From CAYOLL01 sp964404765 [NCBI: uncultured Gemmatimonadota bacterium] (GTDB lineage: Bacteria > 4572-55): a stretch of DNA of 19,541 bases. Of the stretch, positions 1-7,359 are shown one piece after another. The position numbers and the translations under genes are program-made. The DNA lies in the NCBI GenBank assembly GCA_964404765.1, contig CAYOLL010000115.1, positions 1-19,541 of the forward strand. The letters run 5' to 3'. Position 1 is the stretch's first letter, and each line of letters begins with the position of its first letter. The notes under the pieces are model-generated. The model made no database searches. It saw only the letters and a program-made list of their open reading frames with translations, and was not told the DNA's origin.

Positions 1-1007
1 AGCGGCACAATTTTGGTCGGCTCCGCCTCATGCTGAATCAACTCCGGCACAACCCGTTTTCCAGCCACCACATTGACCATGCCAATATGCTCAACGCGCA
101 CCAGCAAACGCGCCATCAGATAGGAAAACCAGTTGATTTTATAGATAATAATCATCGGGCGACCGATAATGCCGGTTTCCAGCGTCGAAGTACCGGATTT
201 AACCAGGACCACATCAGAGGCATGAATCATATCATAAACGTACTCGTGAACACAGCAGACAGGTGCGCCAAATTTGTCTAAATAAGACTGCAGTAAACCG
301 GGCGGCAGCGTCGCGGCGACGCCGAGAACGAGTTGCAACTCCGGCAGGCGTCGCTTCAACTCCGCCGCAGAAGCCAGCAACGGCGGTAAAAGGCGCTCGA
401 TTTCCTGACGCCGGCTGCCTGGCAAAAGCGCCAAAATTGGCTTGGTAGAATCAAGATTGTGTTTGGCACAAAATGCGGCCCGATCCTGCTCAACCCGCAG
501 CGTTTCCAGCAAAGGATGACCGACAAAATGGGCATCCAGACCAGCCTGACGATAAATAGCTTCTTCAAACGGGAAAATAACGGCAATGCGATTCAGCAGG
601 CGGGCCATTTTCGGTACCCGGCTCTTGTGCCAGGCCCAGACTTGCGGGCTGATGTAGTAAAAAATCGGCGTTTGCACGCCCACCTTGCGCAAGCGTTCGG
701 CAAGGCGGAGATTAAAACCGGGATAATCAATCAGGATAATCAGATCCGGCTTTTCATTCAGCACAGCAGCAATCATCGTTTTCATCATTTGGCGAATAAA
801 CGGCAAATGCTTGATGACCTCGACAAAGCCCAAAAACGCCACCTGCGAGCTATGGTAAATCAAGCGCACTTTTAACGCTTGCATTAAATCGCCGCCAATG
901 CCAAAAAATTCCAAATCCGACGCCAGCACCTGCATGGCCCGCACCAAATTAGAGCCATGTAAATCCGCCGAAGCTTCTCCGGCGATAATAAAAACGCGTC
1001 GCGACAA
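1..1007 (-). CDS. lpxB: Lipid-A-disaccharide synthase, 3' end beyond window
   Basis: This glycosyltransferase (GT19) joins UDP-2,3-diacylglucosamine and lipid X to make the lipid A disaccharide at the inner face of the cytoplasmic membrane. I translated the minus strand by hand and found an open frame of about 335 codons running off the window edge. It shows family landmarks: an N-terminal GEASADLHGS, YYISPQVWAWHKSRV, FVGHPL, LLPGSRRQEIERLLP, SGTSTLETG and VVPELIQHEAEP. Family members are about 370-390 residues, so roughly the last 40-50 are missing. The start is a TTG at 1005-1007, preceded by AAAGGA at a usable distance; a stop lies just upstream in the same frame and no ATG is available. 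One small oddity is Ala where most homologues have Gly in the GExSGDLHG motif. Upstream lies a repeat-rich spacer, not another lpx gene. The family assignment is very secure. Confidence 0.95.
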   Translation of the reverse strand, partial: MSRRVFIIAGEASADLHGSNLVRAMQVLASDLEFFGIGGDLMQALKVRLIYHSSQVAFLGFVEVIKHLPFIRQMMKTMIAAVLNEKPDLIILIDYPGFNLRLAERLRKVGVQTPIFYYISPQVWAWHKSRVPKMARLLNRIAVIFPFEEAIYRQAGLDAHFVGHPLLETLRVEQDRAAFCAKHNLDSTKPILALLPGSRRQEIERLLPPLLASAAELKRRLPELQLVLGVAATLPPGLLQSYLDKFGAPVCCVHEYVYDMIHASDVVLVKSGTSTLETGIIGRPMIIIYKINWFSYLMARLLVRVEHIGMVNVVAGKRVVPELIQHEAEPTKIVP

Positions 1008-1092
1008 GAGCGTATCCTTTGAAATCGTGGGTAAAGGAATTTAATCGTTTAGGTATACTTTTAACGGACGCAATCTTTCTTTTTTTGGGCAT

Positions 1093-1166
1093 GTCATTCC
1101 GCGCGTTTTTAGCCGGAATCTTCTTACAAGCAAACAAGATACCGGATAAAAGCATTCCGGCATGAC
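1093..1166. repeat. Imperfect palindromic intergenic repeat (GTCATTCC type)
   Basis: The left arm begins GTCATTCCGCGCG and continues to about 1122. The right arm, from about 1135 to 1166, read on the other strand begins GTCATGCCGGAATG. The two arms align over about 30 bases with a few mismatches and small gaps (shared blocks GTCAT, CCGG, TTTTA, ATCTT). Transcribed, it would fold into a long hairpin in the leader of lpxB. It resembles the dispersed GTCATTCCGG palindromes of many bacterial genomes. Its copy number cannot be judged from one window. Confidence 0.6.
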
Positions 1167-1209
1167 CGTGAACTTGAAAATGAAATAATGTGGCCGTTGT
1201 CAGCATAGT

Positions 1210-1259
1210 TAGGCTGTAGGTTACTCAACGACTATGACTGCCTAAAAGTCTACAGCCTA
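1210..1259. repeat. Inverted repeat with 10-bp perfect arms
   Basis: TAGGCTGTAG at 1210-1219 is the exact reverse complement of CTACAGCCTA at 1250-1259, with a 30-base interior. It sits just after the stop of the TerB-like gene (which reads leftward). There is no T-run after the stem on the minus strand, so it is not a classical intrinsic terminator. A dispersed repeat unit is the more likely explanation. Confidence 0.5.
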
Positions 1260-1271
1260 TCCACCTGCTTT

Positions 1272-1742
1272 TTAAGCTTTAAAAGCGGTGTCGATCAATC
1301 GTTCAAGGTTGTTTGCTATCGGTCGTTTTACGGATGCGTCGGTTTTTTCAAGGGCTAAAGCTCCGGGAGACGGCGGAAAAGGATTTTGCTTTAGATATTC
1401 CACCATTTGATTGGCCGGGATTTTCAGGGTTTCGGTAAGCTTTTCATACCAAATTTGTTCGTTTTTGTCGAAAAAGCCATCGCTTAAAAAAACATTCTTG
1501 GCAAAAGCAAGCAACAATTCCCGATCCGTGGTCCGGCTCACTTTGGGTAGCGACTCATTAATATCAACGCCGTTTTTCAAATCTTCCTCCAAAAATTCGA
1601 TTTGAAACGGCTTAAGCGGCAGCGCCGAAAATTTCTGGCGCAGCCAGTTTTTTTCATCATCCTGCAAACCACCATCGGCATAGGCCATAGCAATAGCCGT
1701 GCGTAACAGGTTGAATTGACTATAGATGACTAAATTTTCCAT
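1272..1742 (-). CDS. TerB-like helical domain protein
   Basis: This is a 156-residue soluble protein without signal peptide or membrane helix. Two stretches look like the paired metal-site motifs of the TerB/DjlA-N fold: AMAYADGGLQDDEKNWLRQ near residues 18-36 and FLSDGFFDKNEQIWYEKL near residues 86-103. Both have the pattern 'hydrophobic - (A/S)DG - x - acidic - E'. TerB-fold proteins are usually linked to membrane stress or surface complexes, but no specific function can be inferred here. The start is ATG at 1740-1742, since AAAGGG lies 7 bases upstream; a TTG one codon earlier would be too close to that site. The C-terminal third (from about residue 115) is Pro/Lys-rich and unrecognised. 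It lies 264 bases upstream of lpxB and may share its transcript. Confidence 0.7.
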   Translation of the reverse strand: MENLVIYSQFNLLRTAIAMAYADGGLQDDEKNWLRQKFSALPLKPFQIEFLEEDLKNGVDINESLPKVSRTTDRELLLAFAKNVFLSDGFFDKNEQIWYEKLTETLKIPANQMVEYLKQNPFPPSPGALALEKTDASVKRPIANNLERLIDTAFKA

Positions 1743-1884
1743 CAAGGTTCCCTTTCATAAATAAATTATTTGTCTTGCAGAAGTGTAAATGCTCGTCAAG
1801 GGCGTGAAATCATCCAAGATTTTTTTATCGCAAAAAACCGAATTTAATGTTACTCCTTTCCAACCGTGAAATTTGGGGTTTCGA

Positions 1885-1947
1885 AAACCTGACGGGTCTT
1901 TATACGATATGCGGCATCTAACGATTTCAAAAAAAACCGTCAGGTTT
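1885..1947. repeat. Inverted repeat with 11-bp perfect arms
   Basis: AAACCTGACGG (1885-1895) and CCGTCAGGTTT (1937-1947) are exact reverse complements around a 41-base loop. No T-run follows on the plus strand and no gene ends beside it, so a terminator role is unlikely. It may be one copy of a dispersed family; this cannot be confirmed from a single window. Confidence 0.5.
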
Positions 1948-2254
1948 AACTCCCAATTTTGTCACTTGGTAAAGAAGCATGATGAAAACTGCTTGCTGCA
2001 CTTGAATTCTGATTTCAAGTCGGCGAAGGGGCACCTCTTCTCAGAGCATGGGCGGGTGTTCATACTTTTTGCGTTTCCGGAGCAAACGGACATGAGCCTT
2101 ACGCTGACGGTTCCCATTTCCGACTCACATTTTGTCTGACATGAACAGTTTTATACCAAAATTGAAAATGATTTGCACAACTCAATTTTTTTGAATAATC
2201 TTCGTAAAACTTAATGTTTTTGAACCTTTGTGGCGTATCTATGAATTTTTCAGG

Positions 2255-2298
2255 ATAAGGCATTATGCATAATTCGTGTGCAGTGCCTTATATTTTTT
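2255..2298. repeat. Inverted repeat with T-run, nested palindrome
   Basis: ATAAGGCA (2255-2262) pairs with TGCCTTAT (2284-2291), followed by A and six T on the plus strand. The loop begins with the perfect palindrome ATTATGCATAAT. On the plus strand this has the look of an intrinsic terminator, yet no supported plus-strand gene ends upstream. On the minus strand it lies just beyond the stop of the DUF1287 gene but lacks a good T-run there. It may be a weak bidirectional transcription stop or a repeat remnant. Confidence 0.35.
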
Positions 2299-2322
2299 GC
2301 AGCAAGCCCTGCGTTTTTCAGA

Positions 2323-3117
2323 TTAGCGAACAACCAGATTGCCGTGTGCCTGCCGAATAGCGGCCAGCAGATCCGGGGGCCACTGTGTCAAACGGAAATG
2401 TCCGACAATTTTCCAGGTGGGTCGATTCAAGCAGTCTGTGGGCTGAGTACGTCCATTATTCTGAATAACCAATGGACGTGCGCCATCTGCGCTCATCACG
2501 TCTGCTACAATGCCGACATGATCGGGCGGTTGATCCGCCGGATCGAAATCCCAGATCACAATATCGCCCGGCAACCAGTCCGCTAATGTCGAAGCATCGA
2601 AGGTTGTGGTTAAACTTTGGGCGTTACGCTGCAAAAAAATGAGCTGGTTTGAGACCCGGCGATGATCAATATTCAAATCGGGTTTGTTTTGGCCAAAACG
2701 CTCATTGAAGTGATACGCGCTTGGATTTGCCAGCGCATCTTCATAAATCAGTTGCTGCAGATCATAACCTGCAGCGCGCAAAGCCCGCACGGCCAAATCG
2801 GCACAAATGCCAACGTCTGCCGGCAAATCCCCGCCAGGCACCGCTTGATCCGGCTGACGCTCCGCATCGTAGGCTAAAAGCCGGTAACCACGCTGCGTTT
2901 TGTCGTAGAGTGTTTTATTGTAAACTTCATGCCAAGCCCCGGCTAAAATTGCGCCTCGAATGGCCTGAGTCGAATCAAAGGGCGATTCTATGAGGGATAT
3001 TTTTTTTGCGTTGGGGAGATCTATCTGTAAAAAACGTGGTTGCGCATCCATCCGGACGGCTTGCGGCCGGTAAAAAAGCGCCAGGCAGAAAATATAGAAC
3101 GTTTGCGGCAGTCTCAT
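2323..3117 (-). CDS. DUF1287 family secreted NlpC/P60-like protein
   Basis: This is a 264-residue protein of the DUF1287 family (E. coli YijF is a member), which has an NlpC/P60-like, probably cysteine-hydrolase, fold. Diagnostic stretches are DVGICADLAVRALRAAGYDL (residues 101-120), LNIDHRRVSNQLIFLQ (148-163), WLPGDIVIWDF (181-191), DHVGIVAD (199-206) and IVGHFRL (237-243). Cys105 and His200 are the likely catalytic pair. The N-terminus is hydrophobic (FYIFCLALF, residues 7-15), consistent with export to the periplasm, where a cell-wall substrate is plausible but unproven. I chose ATG at 3115-3117; a GTG four codons upstream (3127-3129) is possible, and neither has a strong ribosome binding site. 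The gene follows the exosortase/companion pair by about 140 bases on the same strand with no visible terminator between, so cotranscription is possible. Confidence 0.85.
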   Translation of the reverse strand: MRLPQTFYIFCLALFYRPQAVRMDAQPRFLQIDLPNAKKISLIESPFDSTQAIRGAILAGAWHEVYNKTLYDKTQRGYRLLAYDAERQPDQAVPGGDLPADVGICADLAVRALRAAGYDLQQLIYEDALANPSAYHFNERFGQNKPDLNIDHRRVSNQLIFLQRNAQSLTTTFDASTLADWLPGDIVIWDFDPADQPPDHVGIVADVMSADGARPLVIQNNGRTQPTDCLNRPTWKIVGHFRLTQWPPDLLAAIRQAHGNLVVR

Positions 3118-3256
3118 AAACAGGGTCACCGTAGGGCGTTTCCAAAAAAACAGATATTTAACAAAATACGCTTGTAAGAACCGCCCCGGGCATCAGTTAA
3201 GATGTAATGTAATAAGACCGCTTTTATCCGCTATTGTTCATTGCGTTATTGAGGAA

Positions 3257-3907
3257 TCATTGCTGTGTTTCCTTGCGTAAAGGGGAACCGTCTGCGAACA
3301 GTAGGCGAAACTTTTTCCAATCATCCGCGCGAAAGCATAACAGTATCCAGATTAAAATAGGGAGAAAATAAATCAGGGTAATGTTATTTTCAATCAAACG
3401 ATTCAAAAACAATATGACCCGTGTCCACAAACCAGACACATGCAATTGCAGATTGCCGGCATAATCAATCAGCATCTTTTCGATATAAATAGCCAGATTC
3501 AGACTGATAAAAATATTAATCAGAACTAACCCGATTGCCGCCGCAATCCCGCGGCGACGCCACTGAATAGGCGTGGCTAAAATTAAGCTAAGCAACACGG
3601 CCATAGAAGTATAGCCCGCTTGTCGGCTATTCAAAATACCCAGCGTAACCGGCTTGATCTGCCCATCCAAATTGTCGATGCTATTATTCACCGCGACAAT
3701 TTTGATATCATGCTGACCCTGCGGCGGCTCAAGCTTTTCAACACGGATTTTGCAATTTGGAGATTGGTTTTGGCTGTACAAAATATTGCCCACCGTCCGA
3801 TAGTAGGCATTATACAAACTTTTAACGCCTGGCCAGGGAAAAACAAAAACAGCGTACATAACCACAAATGTCGCGACAAATTTAAGCAGTTGTCTGTTGT
3901 AATTCAT
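3257..3907 (-). CDS. Exosortase-associated companion membrane protein
   Basis: This is a 216-residue integral membrane protein. Predicted layout: TM1 about residues 8-27, a soluble segment of about 70 residues rich in polar residues (28-97), TM2 about 98-113 ending in LATP, TM3 about 118-140, an amphipathic stretch, and TM4 about 176-192 with a basic tail. The start is ATG at 3905-3907, inside the last codons of the exosortase gene (26-base overlap), which implies translational coupling. A longer frame reaching 3958 would run further into that gene and is not favoured. Exosortase H loci are known to carry an associated small membrane protein downstream; size, position and topology match that role, but the sequence has no catalytic motif I recognise. 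It probably binds the exosortase or helps present its substrate. A similar companion sits beside the second exosortase at 17278-17778. Confidence 0.7.
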   Translation of the reverse strand: MNYNRQLLKFVATFVVMYAVFVFPWPGVKSLYNAYYRTVGNILYSQNQSPNCKIRVEKLEPPQGQHDIKIVAVNNSIDNLDGQIKPVTLGILNSRQAGYTSMAVLLSLILATPIQWRRRGIAAAIGLVLINIFISLNLAIYIEKMLIDYAGNLQLHVSGLWTRVILFLNRLIENNITLIYFLPILIWILLCFRADDWKKFRLLFADGSPLRKETQQ

Positions 3908-4469
3908 GGAAACCTTGTTGTTTGACAGCCCATTTGAGCCACAGGAAAAAGAAAACAATGGCCAGAATTAAAAAAACGACTTGCCAAACTTCAATATGCA
4001 TAATTTCGAACATGTCCGGATAATGCACCCCGGTGATGAACAGCGTAATTACACGCACAAAATTTAACAGCATCAGCGCAAAAATGCCCAGCAAAATTCC
4101 CGGCCACTTAATACGCATCGGCGATGGAAAAGCCAGTACCGACGCCAAAAAAATAATAGATGGCTCCACGGCATCACACCCGCGGGCAATTGAAATTGAA
4201 AACTCCTCGGTACGAACAACACCCGCGAGCGCTTGGGTATTATAACCTAACATATTTAAAATAGCGCTGCTGACGACAGCAATGAAATGCAAATATGGCT
4301 TAAAAATATAGGTGTGGAATGGCGGAAAAACCGTAATCACATAAAAAATAGCAATTACTAGCACAAACCCATACGCAAACCGCAAAACAGGATTTTTTGC
4401 CACCCACCATTGCCAGAACTTTGCTTGCGATAAAACGAATTTACCCGCGCCTTTTGATCCTTTGCTCAT
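3882..4469 (-). CDS. xrtH: Exosortase, XrtH-like transmembrane transpeptidase
   Basis: This is a 195-residue polytopic membrane protein of the exosortase/archaeosortase family, enzymes that cleave C-terminal sorting signals of exported proteins at the outer face of the cytoplasmic membrane. The catalytic triad is visible: Cys98 in SIARGCDAVEP, Arg139 in NFVRVITLF, and His158 in MHIEVWQVVF. These are separated by hydrophobic helices, as in the family. The short single-domain length and the wording around the motifs resemble exosortase H, whose known substrates end in IPTLxxWG-CTERM; no such substrate is encoded in this window. The start is ATG at 4467-4469, with GGTAG just upstream. The gene overlaps the companion membrane gene, and DUF1287 follows. 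It is transcribed divergently from the TolB-like gene. Family membership is secure; the H subtype is a judgement from length and motif context and should be tested with subfamily models. Confidence 0.85.
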   Translation of the reverse strand: MSKGSKGAGKFVLSQAKFWQWWVAKNPVLRFAYGFVLVIAIFYVITVFPPFHTYIFKPYLHFIAVVSSAILNMLGYNTQALAGVVRTEEFSISIARGCDAVEPSIIFLASVLAFPSPMRIKWPGILLGIFALMLLNFVRVITLFITGVHYPDMFEIMHIEVWQVVFLILAIVFFFLWLKWAVKQQGFHELQQTTA

Positions 4470-4792
4470 TTCGCTACCGTGTGTTGGTGTTTTTTGTACA
4501 ATGACTCAATATATCCAACCTGCAATCTCGCGTGCTTAATTTAGTCATCTCATTCTTGTGCACAATAAAAAAATGCACTCTCGATCTAAAAACCACACAA
4601 AATTATTTTCAAAAAAATAAAAGATCTGAACGTATTTCGGCTTAACAGTGTTCGATAGGTTGTTGACTATTATAAATTTTTAAGCTACCTTACTTTTTCG
4701 TAAACCTTTATTTTGGCTTCGGGTAGTAGAAATTTGCGGTGCTACTTTTTTAATAAATCTGCTTTGCTACTTACAATCATGGAGGTTTTATT
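4470..4792. other. Divergent AT-rich intergenic region
   Basis: This is a 323-base AT-rich region between the divergently transcribed exosortase and TolB-like genes, so promoters for both directions should lie here. A weak plus-strand candidate is TTGACT at 4663-4668 with TACCTT at 4686-4691 (17-base spacing). I see no convincing minus-strand promoter, no small gene, no hairpin with a T-run and no riboswitch-like structure. Confidence 0.4.
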
Positions 4793-5776
4793 TTGATTAC
4801 GAAGTTTTTGCGCATAGGGCTTATTTTTACACTACTGGCTGGGATTTCGGAGGCCGCTAGTGAAAAAAAGACCCTCCACGGTCGCATAGAAGTCATTGAG
4901 AATAATGTTTTTCTTGTTGAAAACCCTGACGGCCCGCGGATCAGTTACATATTAACCGGCGATAAAGCGAATCAGCTTAAAGCGCGGGCCGGCACACTGG
5001 CCCGGGTTAGCGGGCAAGTAGAAATGGAGTCGAAAGCACGAGGAGCCTTGATTGTCGATTCATTTCTTATTCTGATAAGTTCGCCCGTCGCGCCGGGCAC
5101 AGCCAAACCCGAAAGCTGGATTGCTTTCGCCGCCATTAAAGGCGACCGTAAAGGCGTTTTTATCATGAAGCCAGACGGGTCACAAGTAGCCAAGCTTTCC
5201 AACGTCGCCGGTGAATATTCAAATCTATGCTGGTCCGACACCGCTCTTGAACTTTTTTACGATTACACCAATAAAGAAAGTGATCAAACCGTTACCTTCA
5301 AAGCTAATATCCAATCCAAGCGGGTCAGTCCCCCATTGCCCAATGTATTTCTTACACCCGAATTGTTAGACCTTGGTTATTCTCCCGACGGGAAAAGTTT
5401 ACTGGAAGTGGAGGACTTGAATGGTAAAAAGCAGATTTTGCTGCGCAATTTACTAACCGGCCAATCGGAAAAGCTATCGGATGGTGCGGGTAACGACAAT
5501 TATCCAACCTGGTCTGCGGATGGTTCAAAGATTGTTTTTCTTTCGGATCGGTCAGGAAAAAGTCAGATTTACATTTTGGATATGAAGTTAAAAAAATCGA
5601 CTTTAATCACGACGGAGAAAGCAATTTATGGCCGTGTTGACTGGACTCCTGACCAAAAAGCGATTGTCGCTATCAGCGATAAGGCAGTTATTATGGTCAC
5701 AATTAGCGGCGATGAAGTCAAAAAGCTAACCCCGCAAGAATACCAATGCTACGAAGTCAATTGCTCAAGGTCTTAA
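4793..5776 (+). CDS. Secreted TolB-like beta-propeller protein
   Basis: This is a 327-residue exported protein. A signal peptide spans residues 1 to about 21 (KFLRIGLIFTLLAGISEA, then ASEKK). Residues 28-95 form a small beta-rich segment that could be an OB-like domain. From about residue 107 on there are WD40-like PD40 repeats of the TolB type: FIMKPDGSQVAKLS, LGYSPDGKSLLEVED, YPTWSADGSKIVFLSD and VDWTPDQKAIVAISD. Such propellers are usually periplasmic protein-binding platforms; no enzyme motif is visible. The start is TTG at 4793-4795, decided by GGAGGT at 4781-4786 with 6-base spacing; the nearby ATG at 4779 hits a stop after five codons. It lacks the Tol-Pal neighbours of true tolB. A role with the divergent exosortase locus is possible only by proximity. 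The C-terminus (CYEVNCSRS) carries no sorting signal. Confidence 0.75.
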   Translation: MITKFLRIGLIFTLLAGISEAASEKKTLHGRIEVIENNVFLVENPDGPRISYILTGDKANQLKARAGTLARVSGQVEMESKARGALIVDSFLILISSPVAPGTAKPESWIAFAAIKGDRKGVFIMKPDGSQVAKLSNVAGEYSNLCWSDTALELFYDYTNKESDQTVTFKANIQSKRVSPPLPNVFLTPELLDLGYSPDGKSLLEVEDLNGKKQILLRNLLTGQSEKLSDGAGNDNYPTWSADGSKIVFLSDRSGKSQIYILDMKLKKSTLITTEKAIYGRVDWTPDQKAIVAISDKAVIMVTISGDEVKKLTPQEYQCYEVNCSRS

Positions 5777-5794
5777 TCTATTGTAAATTTTAGC

Positions 5795-5824
5795 TTGACA
5801 AAGCTGGGTGTTTTTGCCTATATT
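5795..5824 (+). promoter_or_regulatory. Sigma-70-like promoter for tRNA-Leu
   Basis: A perfect -35 box TTGACA at 5795-5800 and a -10 box TATATT at 5819-5824 are separated by 18 bases. Transcription would begin near 5831, about 20 bases before the tRNA. This is the best-matching promoter in the window. Confidence 0.65.
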
Positions 5825-5849
5825 TGTCTTAACAATGAAGCGAGTTTGT

Positions 5850-5936
5850 GCCGAAGTGGTGGAACTGGTAGACGCGCCGGACTCAAAATCCGGTGGGGGT
5901 AACTCCGTGTCGGTTCGATTCCGACCTTCGGCACCA
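5850..5936 (+). tRNA. tRNA-Leu, anticodon CAA
   Basis: This is an 87-base class II tRNA including an encoded 3' CCA (5934-5936). The acceptor arms GCCGAAG (5850-5856) and CTTCGGC (5926-5932) pair perfectly. The anticodon stem CCGGA/TCCGG flanks the loop CTCAAAA, giving anticodon CAA at 5884-5886, which reads UUG leucine codons. A long variable arm (GGGGGTAACTCC region) and the T-loop GGTTCGATTCC are present. It has its own promoter and a terminator immediately downstream, so it is a single-gene unit between two protein genes. Confidence 0.97.
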
Positions 5937-5945
5937 AGCTTTTCG

Positions 5946-5973
5946 GGTCGATCTGCCAGGATCGACCTTTTTT
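5946..5973 (+). terminator. Intrinsic terminator after tRNA-Leu
   Basis: GGTCGATC (5946-5953) and GATCGACC (5960-5967) form a perfect 8-bp stem with a 6-base loop, followed by six T (5968-5973). It ends the tRNA transcript before the ABC ATPase gene. Confidence 0.9.
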
Positions 5974-6006
5974 GTTGAAATTATGGAATTATAGGCGGGA
6001 GTGGTT

Positions 6007-7095
6007 ATGGCGCGGGTTTTGCTCAAAGATATTACAAAAGTATACGAAGGCGATGTCACAGCCGTTCAAAAAGTAAGTTTTGAAATTGCCGACAAAGAAT
6101 TTATGGTTCTGGTAGGGCCATCCGGTTGTGGTAAATCTACTTTGCTGCGAATGATTGCCGGCTTGGAAGATATTACCGGGGGTGAGCTCTACATCGGTGA
6201 TCGTCTTGTAAACGATGTCTCACCTAAAGATCGCGATATTGCCATGGTTTTTCAAAACTATGCGCTCTACCCTCACATGAGCGTTTATGACAATATGGCC
6301 TTTGGCTTAAAACTGCGCAATTATCCCAAAGCTGAGATCGAAAAAAGAGTAAACGACGCCGCCGATATTCTGGAATTAACCGAGTACTTAGGGCGTAAAC
6401 CTAAAGCGCTTTCCGGCGGTCAACGTCAGCGAGTTGCCGTAGGTCGGGCAATTGTCCGCAAACCGCAAGTTTTTTTGTTTGACGAGCCGCTCTCCAATTT
6501 AGATGCTAAGCTGCGTGTGCAAATGCGCACTGAAATTAGCAAGCTGCATACCCGCCTGCAAGCGACAATGATTTATGTAACCCACGATCAGGTGGAAGCC
6601 ATGACAATGGGAGACCGCATTGTGGTTATGAAAAAGGGCATCATTCAGCAGATAGAGTGTCCTTTAAGCCTCTATGATGAGCCTAATAACATGTTTGTGG
6701 CCAGCTTTATTGGCAGTCCGCCGATGAACTTTATTTCCGGGCGTTTAGTTGATGCCGGCGTATTGATGTTTGAATCTAAAGAGCTTAAGGTGAAAGTAAG
6801 CCCGAGTTATGTTTCAGCTTTGCAAAGCTTTGTCAATAAAGATATTGTCTTTGGCATTCGGCCGGAGCATATATATCTCACGAGTGATGCCGATACGTCT
6901 ACATTTACAGCGACAGTAGAAGTGGTTGAGCCAATGGGCAATGAAATATTTTTATATCTTAGTGTTGGTAATGAACCGATTGTCGCGCGGGTTACGACCC
7001 GAAACGAGCCGGCGATTGGTTCACAGTTACGTCTTGGTATTCAAATGGATTATGTCCATTTTTTTGATAAGCACGCTGAGACAAAAATTAGGTAG
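6007..7095 (+). CDS. ABC transporter ATPase, MalK/UgpC family
   Basis: This is a 362-residue cytoplasmic ATPase of the sugar-import (CUT1) class that energises uptake of maltodextrins, glycerol-3-phosphate or similar solutes. It has Walker A GPSGCGKST (37-45), Q-loop FQNYALYPHMSV (Gln83), signature LSGGQRQR (135-142), Walker B VFLFDEPLSNLDAKLR (155-170) and the switch histidine in VTHDQVEAMT (His193). A C-terminal TOBE regulatory domain follows, including IGSPPMNF and FGIRPEHI. Length and domain order are normal for the family. The start is ATG at 6007 because GGGAG lies just before it; an in-frame GTG at 6001 would overlap that site. No permease or binding protein is adjacent, so it is probably an orphan ATPase serving transporters encoded elsewhere, as MsmX does in Bacillus. 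The substrate cannot be told from the sequence. Confidence 0.9.
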   Translation: MARVLLKDITKVYEGDVTAVQKVSFEIADKEFMVLVGPSGCGKSTLLRMIAGLEDITGGELYIGDRLVNDVSPKDRDIAMVFQNYALYPHMSVYDNMAFGLKLRNYPKAEIEKRVNDAADILELTEYLGRKPKALSGGQRQRVAVGRAIVRKPQVFLFDEPLSNLDAKLRVQMRTEISKLHTRLQATMIYVTHDQVEAMTMGDRIVVMKKGIIQQIECPLSLYDEPNNMFVASFIGSPPMNFISGRLVDAGVLMFESKELKVKVSPSYVSALQSFVNKDIVFGIRPEHIYLTSDADTSTFTATVEVVEPMGNEIFLYLSVGNEPIVARVTTRNEPAIGSQLRLGIQMDYVHFFDKHAETKIR

Positions 7096-7123
7096 ACCTA
7101 TTTGCAAGGAGACTTACATTGAC

Positions 7124-7165
7124 AAGACCCGACGACCCAATTTATTAGAGTCGCCGGGTCTTTTT
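7124..7165 (+). terminator. Intrinsic terminator after ABC ATPase
   Basis: GACCCGACGAC (7126-7136) pairs with GTCGCCGGGTC (7150-7160) with one A-C mismatch, followed by five T (7161-7165). It lies about 30 bases after the stop codon of the ABC ATPase gene. Confidence 0.85.
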
Positions 7166-7359
7166 ATTAATTTTTGCGCTATTTTGCAGATAGAAGATCA
7201 ACTTGGCAAAGATTTCCGGGCAAAATTTTTAAATAAATGACGAAAAAATTACTTTTGGTAACAAAGGCTATAAATATAATATGCGATTTAGTAACCTTAA
7301 AAAAATATCGGCGGTAGATCAGGCAATTCAGCCTGTCTAAACTCGGAGTGACGAAGCTT
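7166..7359 (+). promoter_or_regulatory. Leader region of the GreA-N fusion gene
   Basis: This stretch between the terminator and the next gene carries a good -10-like TATAAT at 7275-7280, but I find no matching -35 box 16-18 bases upstream, so the promoter call is weak. A small hairpin CAGGC/GCCTG lies at about 7320-7335. No gene is visible. Confidence 0.3.

Larger units (their letters stand above)
1743..2322. other. Gene-poor stretch with inverted repeats
   Basis: I see no convincing gene in these 580 bases. An 88-codon plus-strand frame exists at 1873-2139, but it has no ribosome binding site, no recognisable domain, and a start overlapping a palindrome. Visible structure: AAACCTGACGG at 1885-1895 is the exact complement of CCGTCAGGTTT at 1937-1947. 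ATAAGGCA at 2255-2262 pairs with TGCCTTAT at 2284-2291, followed by six T. ATTATGCATAAT at 2262-2273 is itself a perfect palindrome. The leftmost part should hold the promoter of the TerB-like gene, but I could not identify a confident -35/-10 pair. Confidence 0.5.

Noticed and set aside
949-1206. 85-codon minus-strand open frame upstream of lpxB
   Set aside because: It overlaps the lpxB start in another frame and mostly translates the GTCATTCC palindrome.
1873-2139. 88-codon plus-strand open frame
   Set aside because: No ribosome binding site, no recognisable domain, composition unlike a real protein, and its 5' part overlaps an 11-bp inverted repeat.
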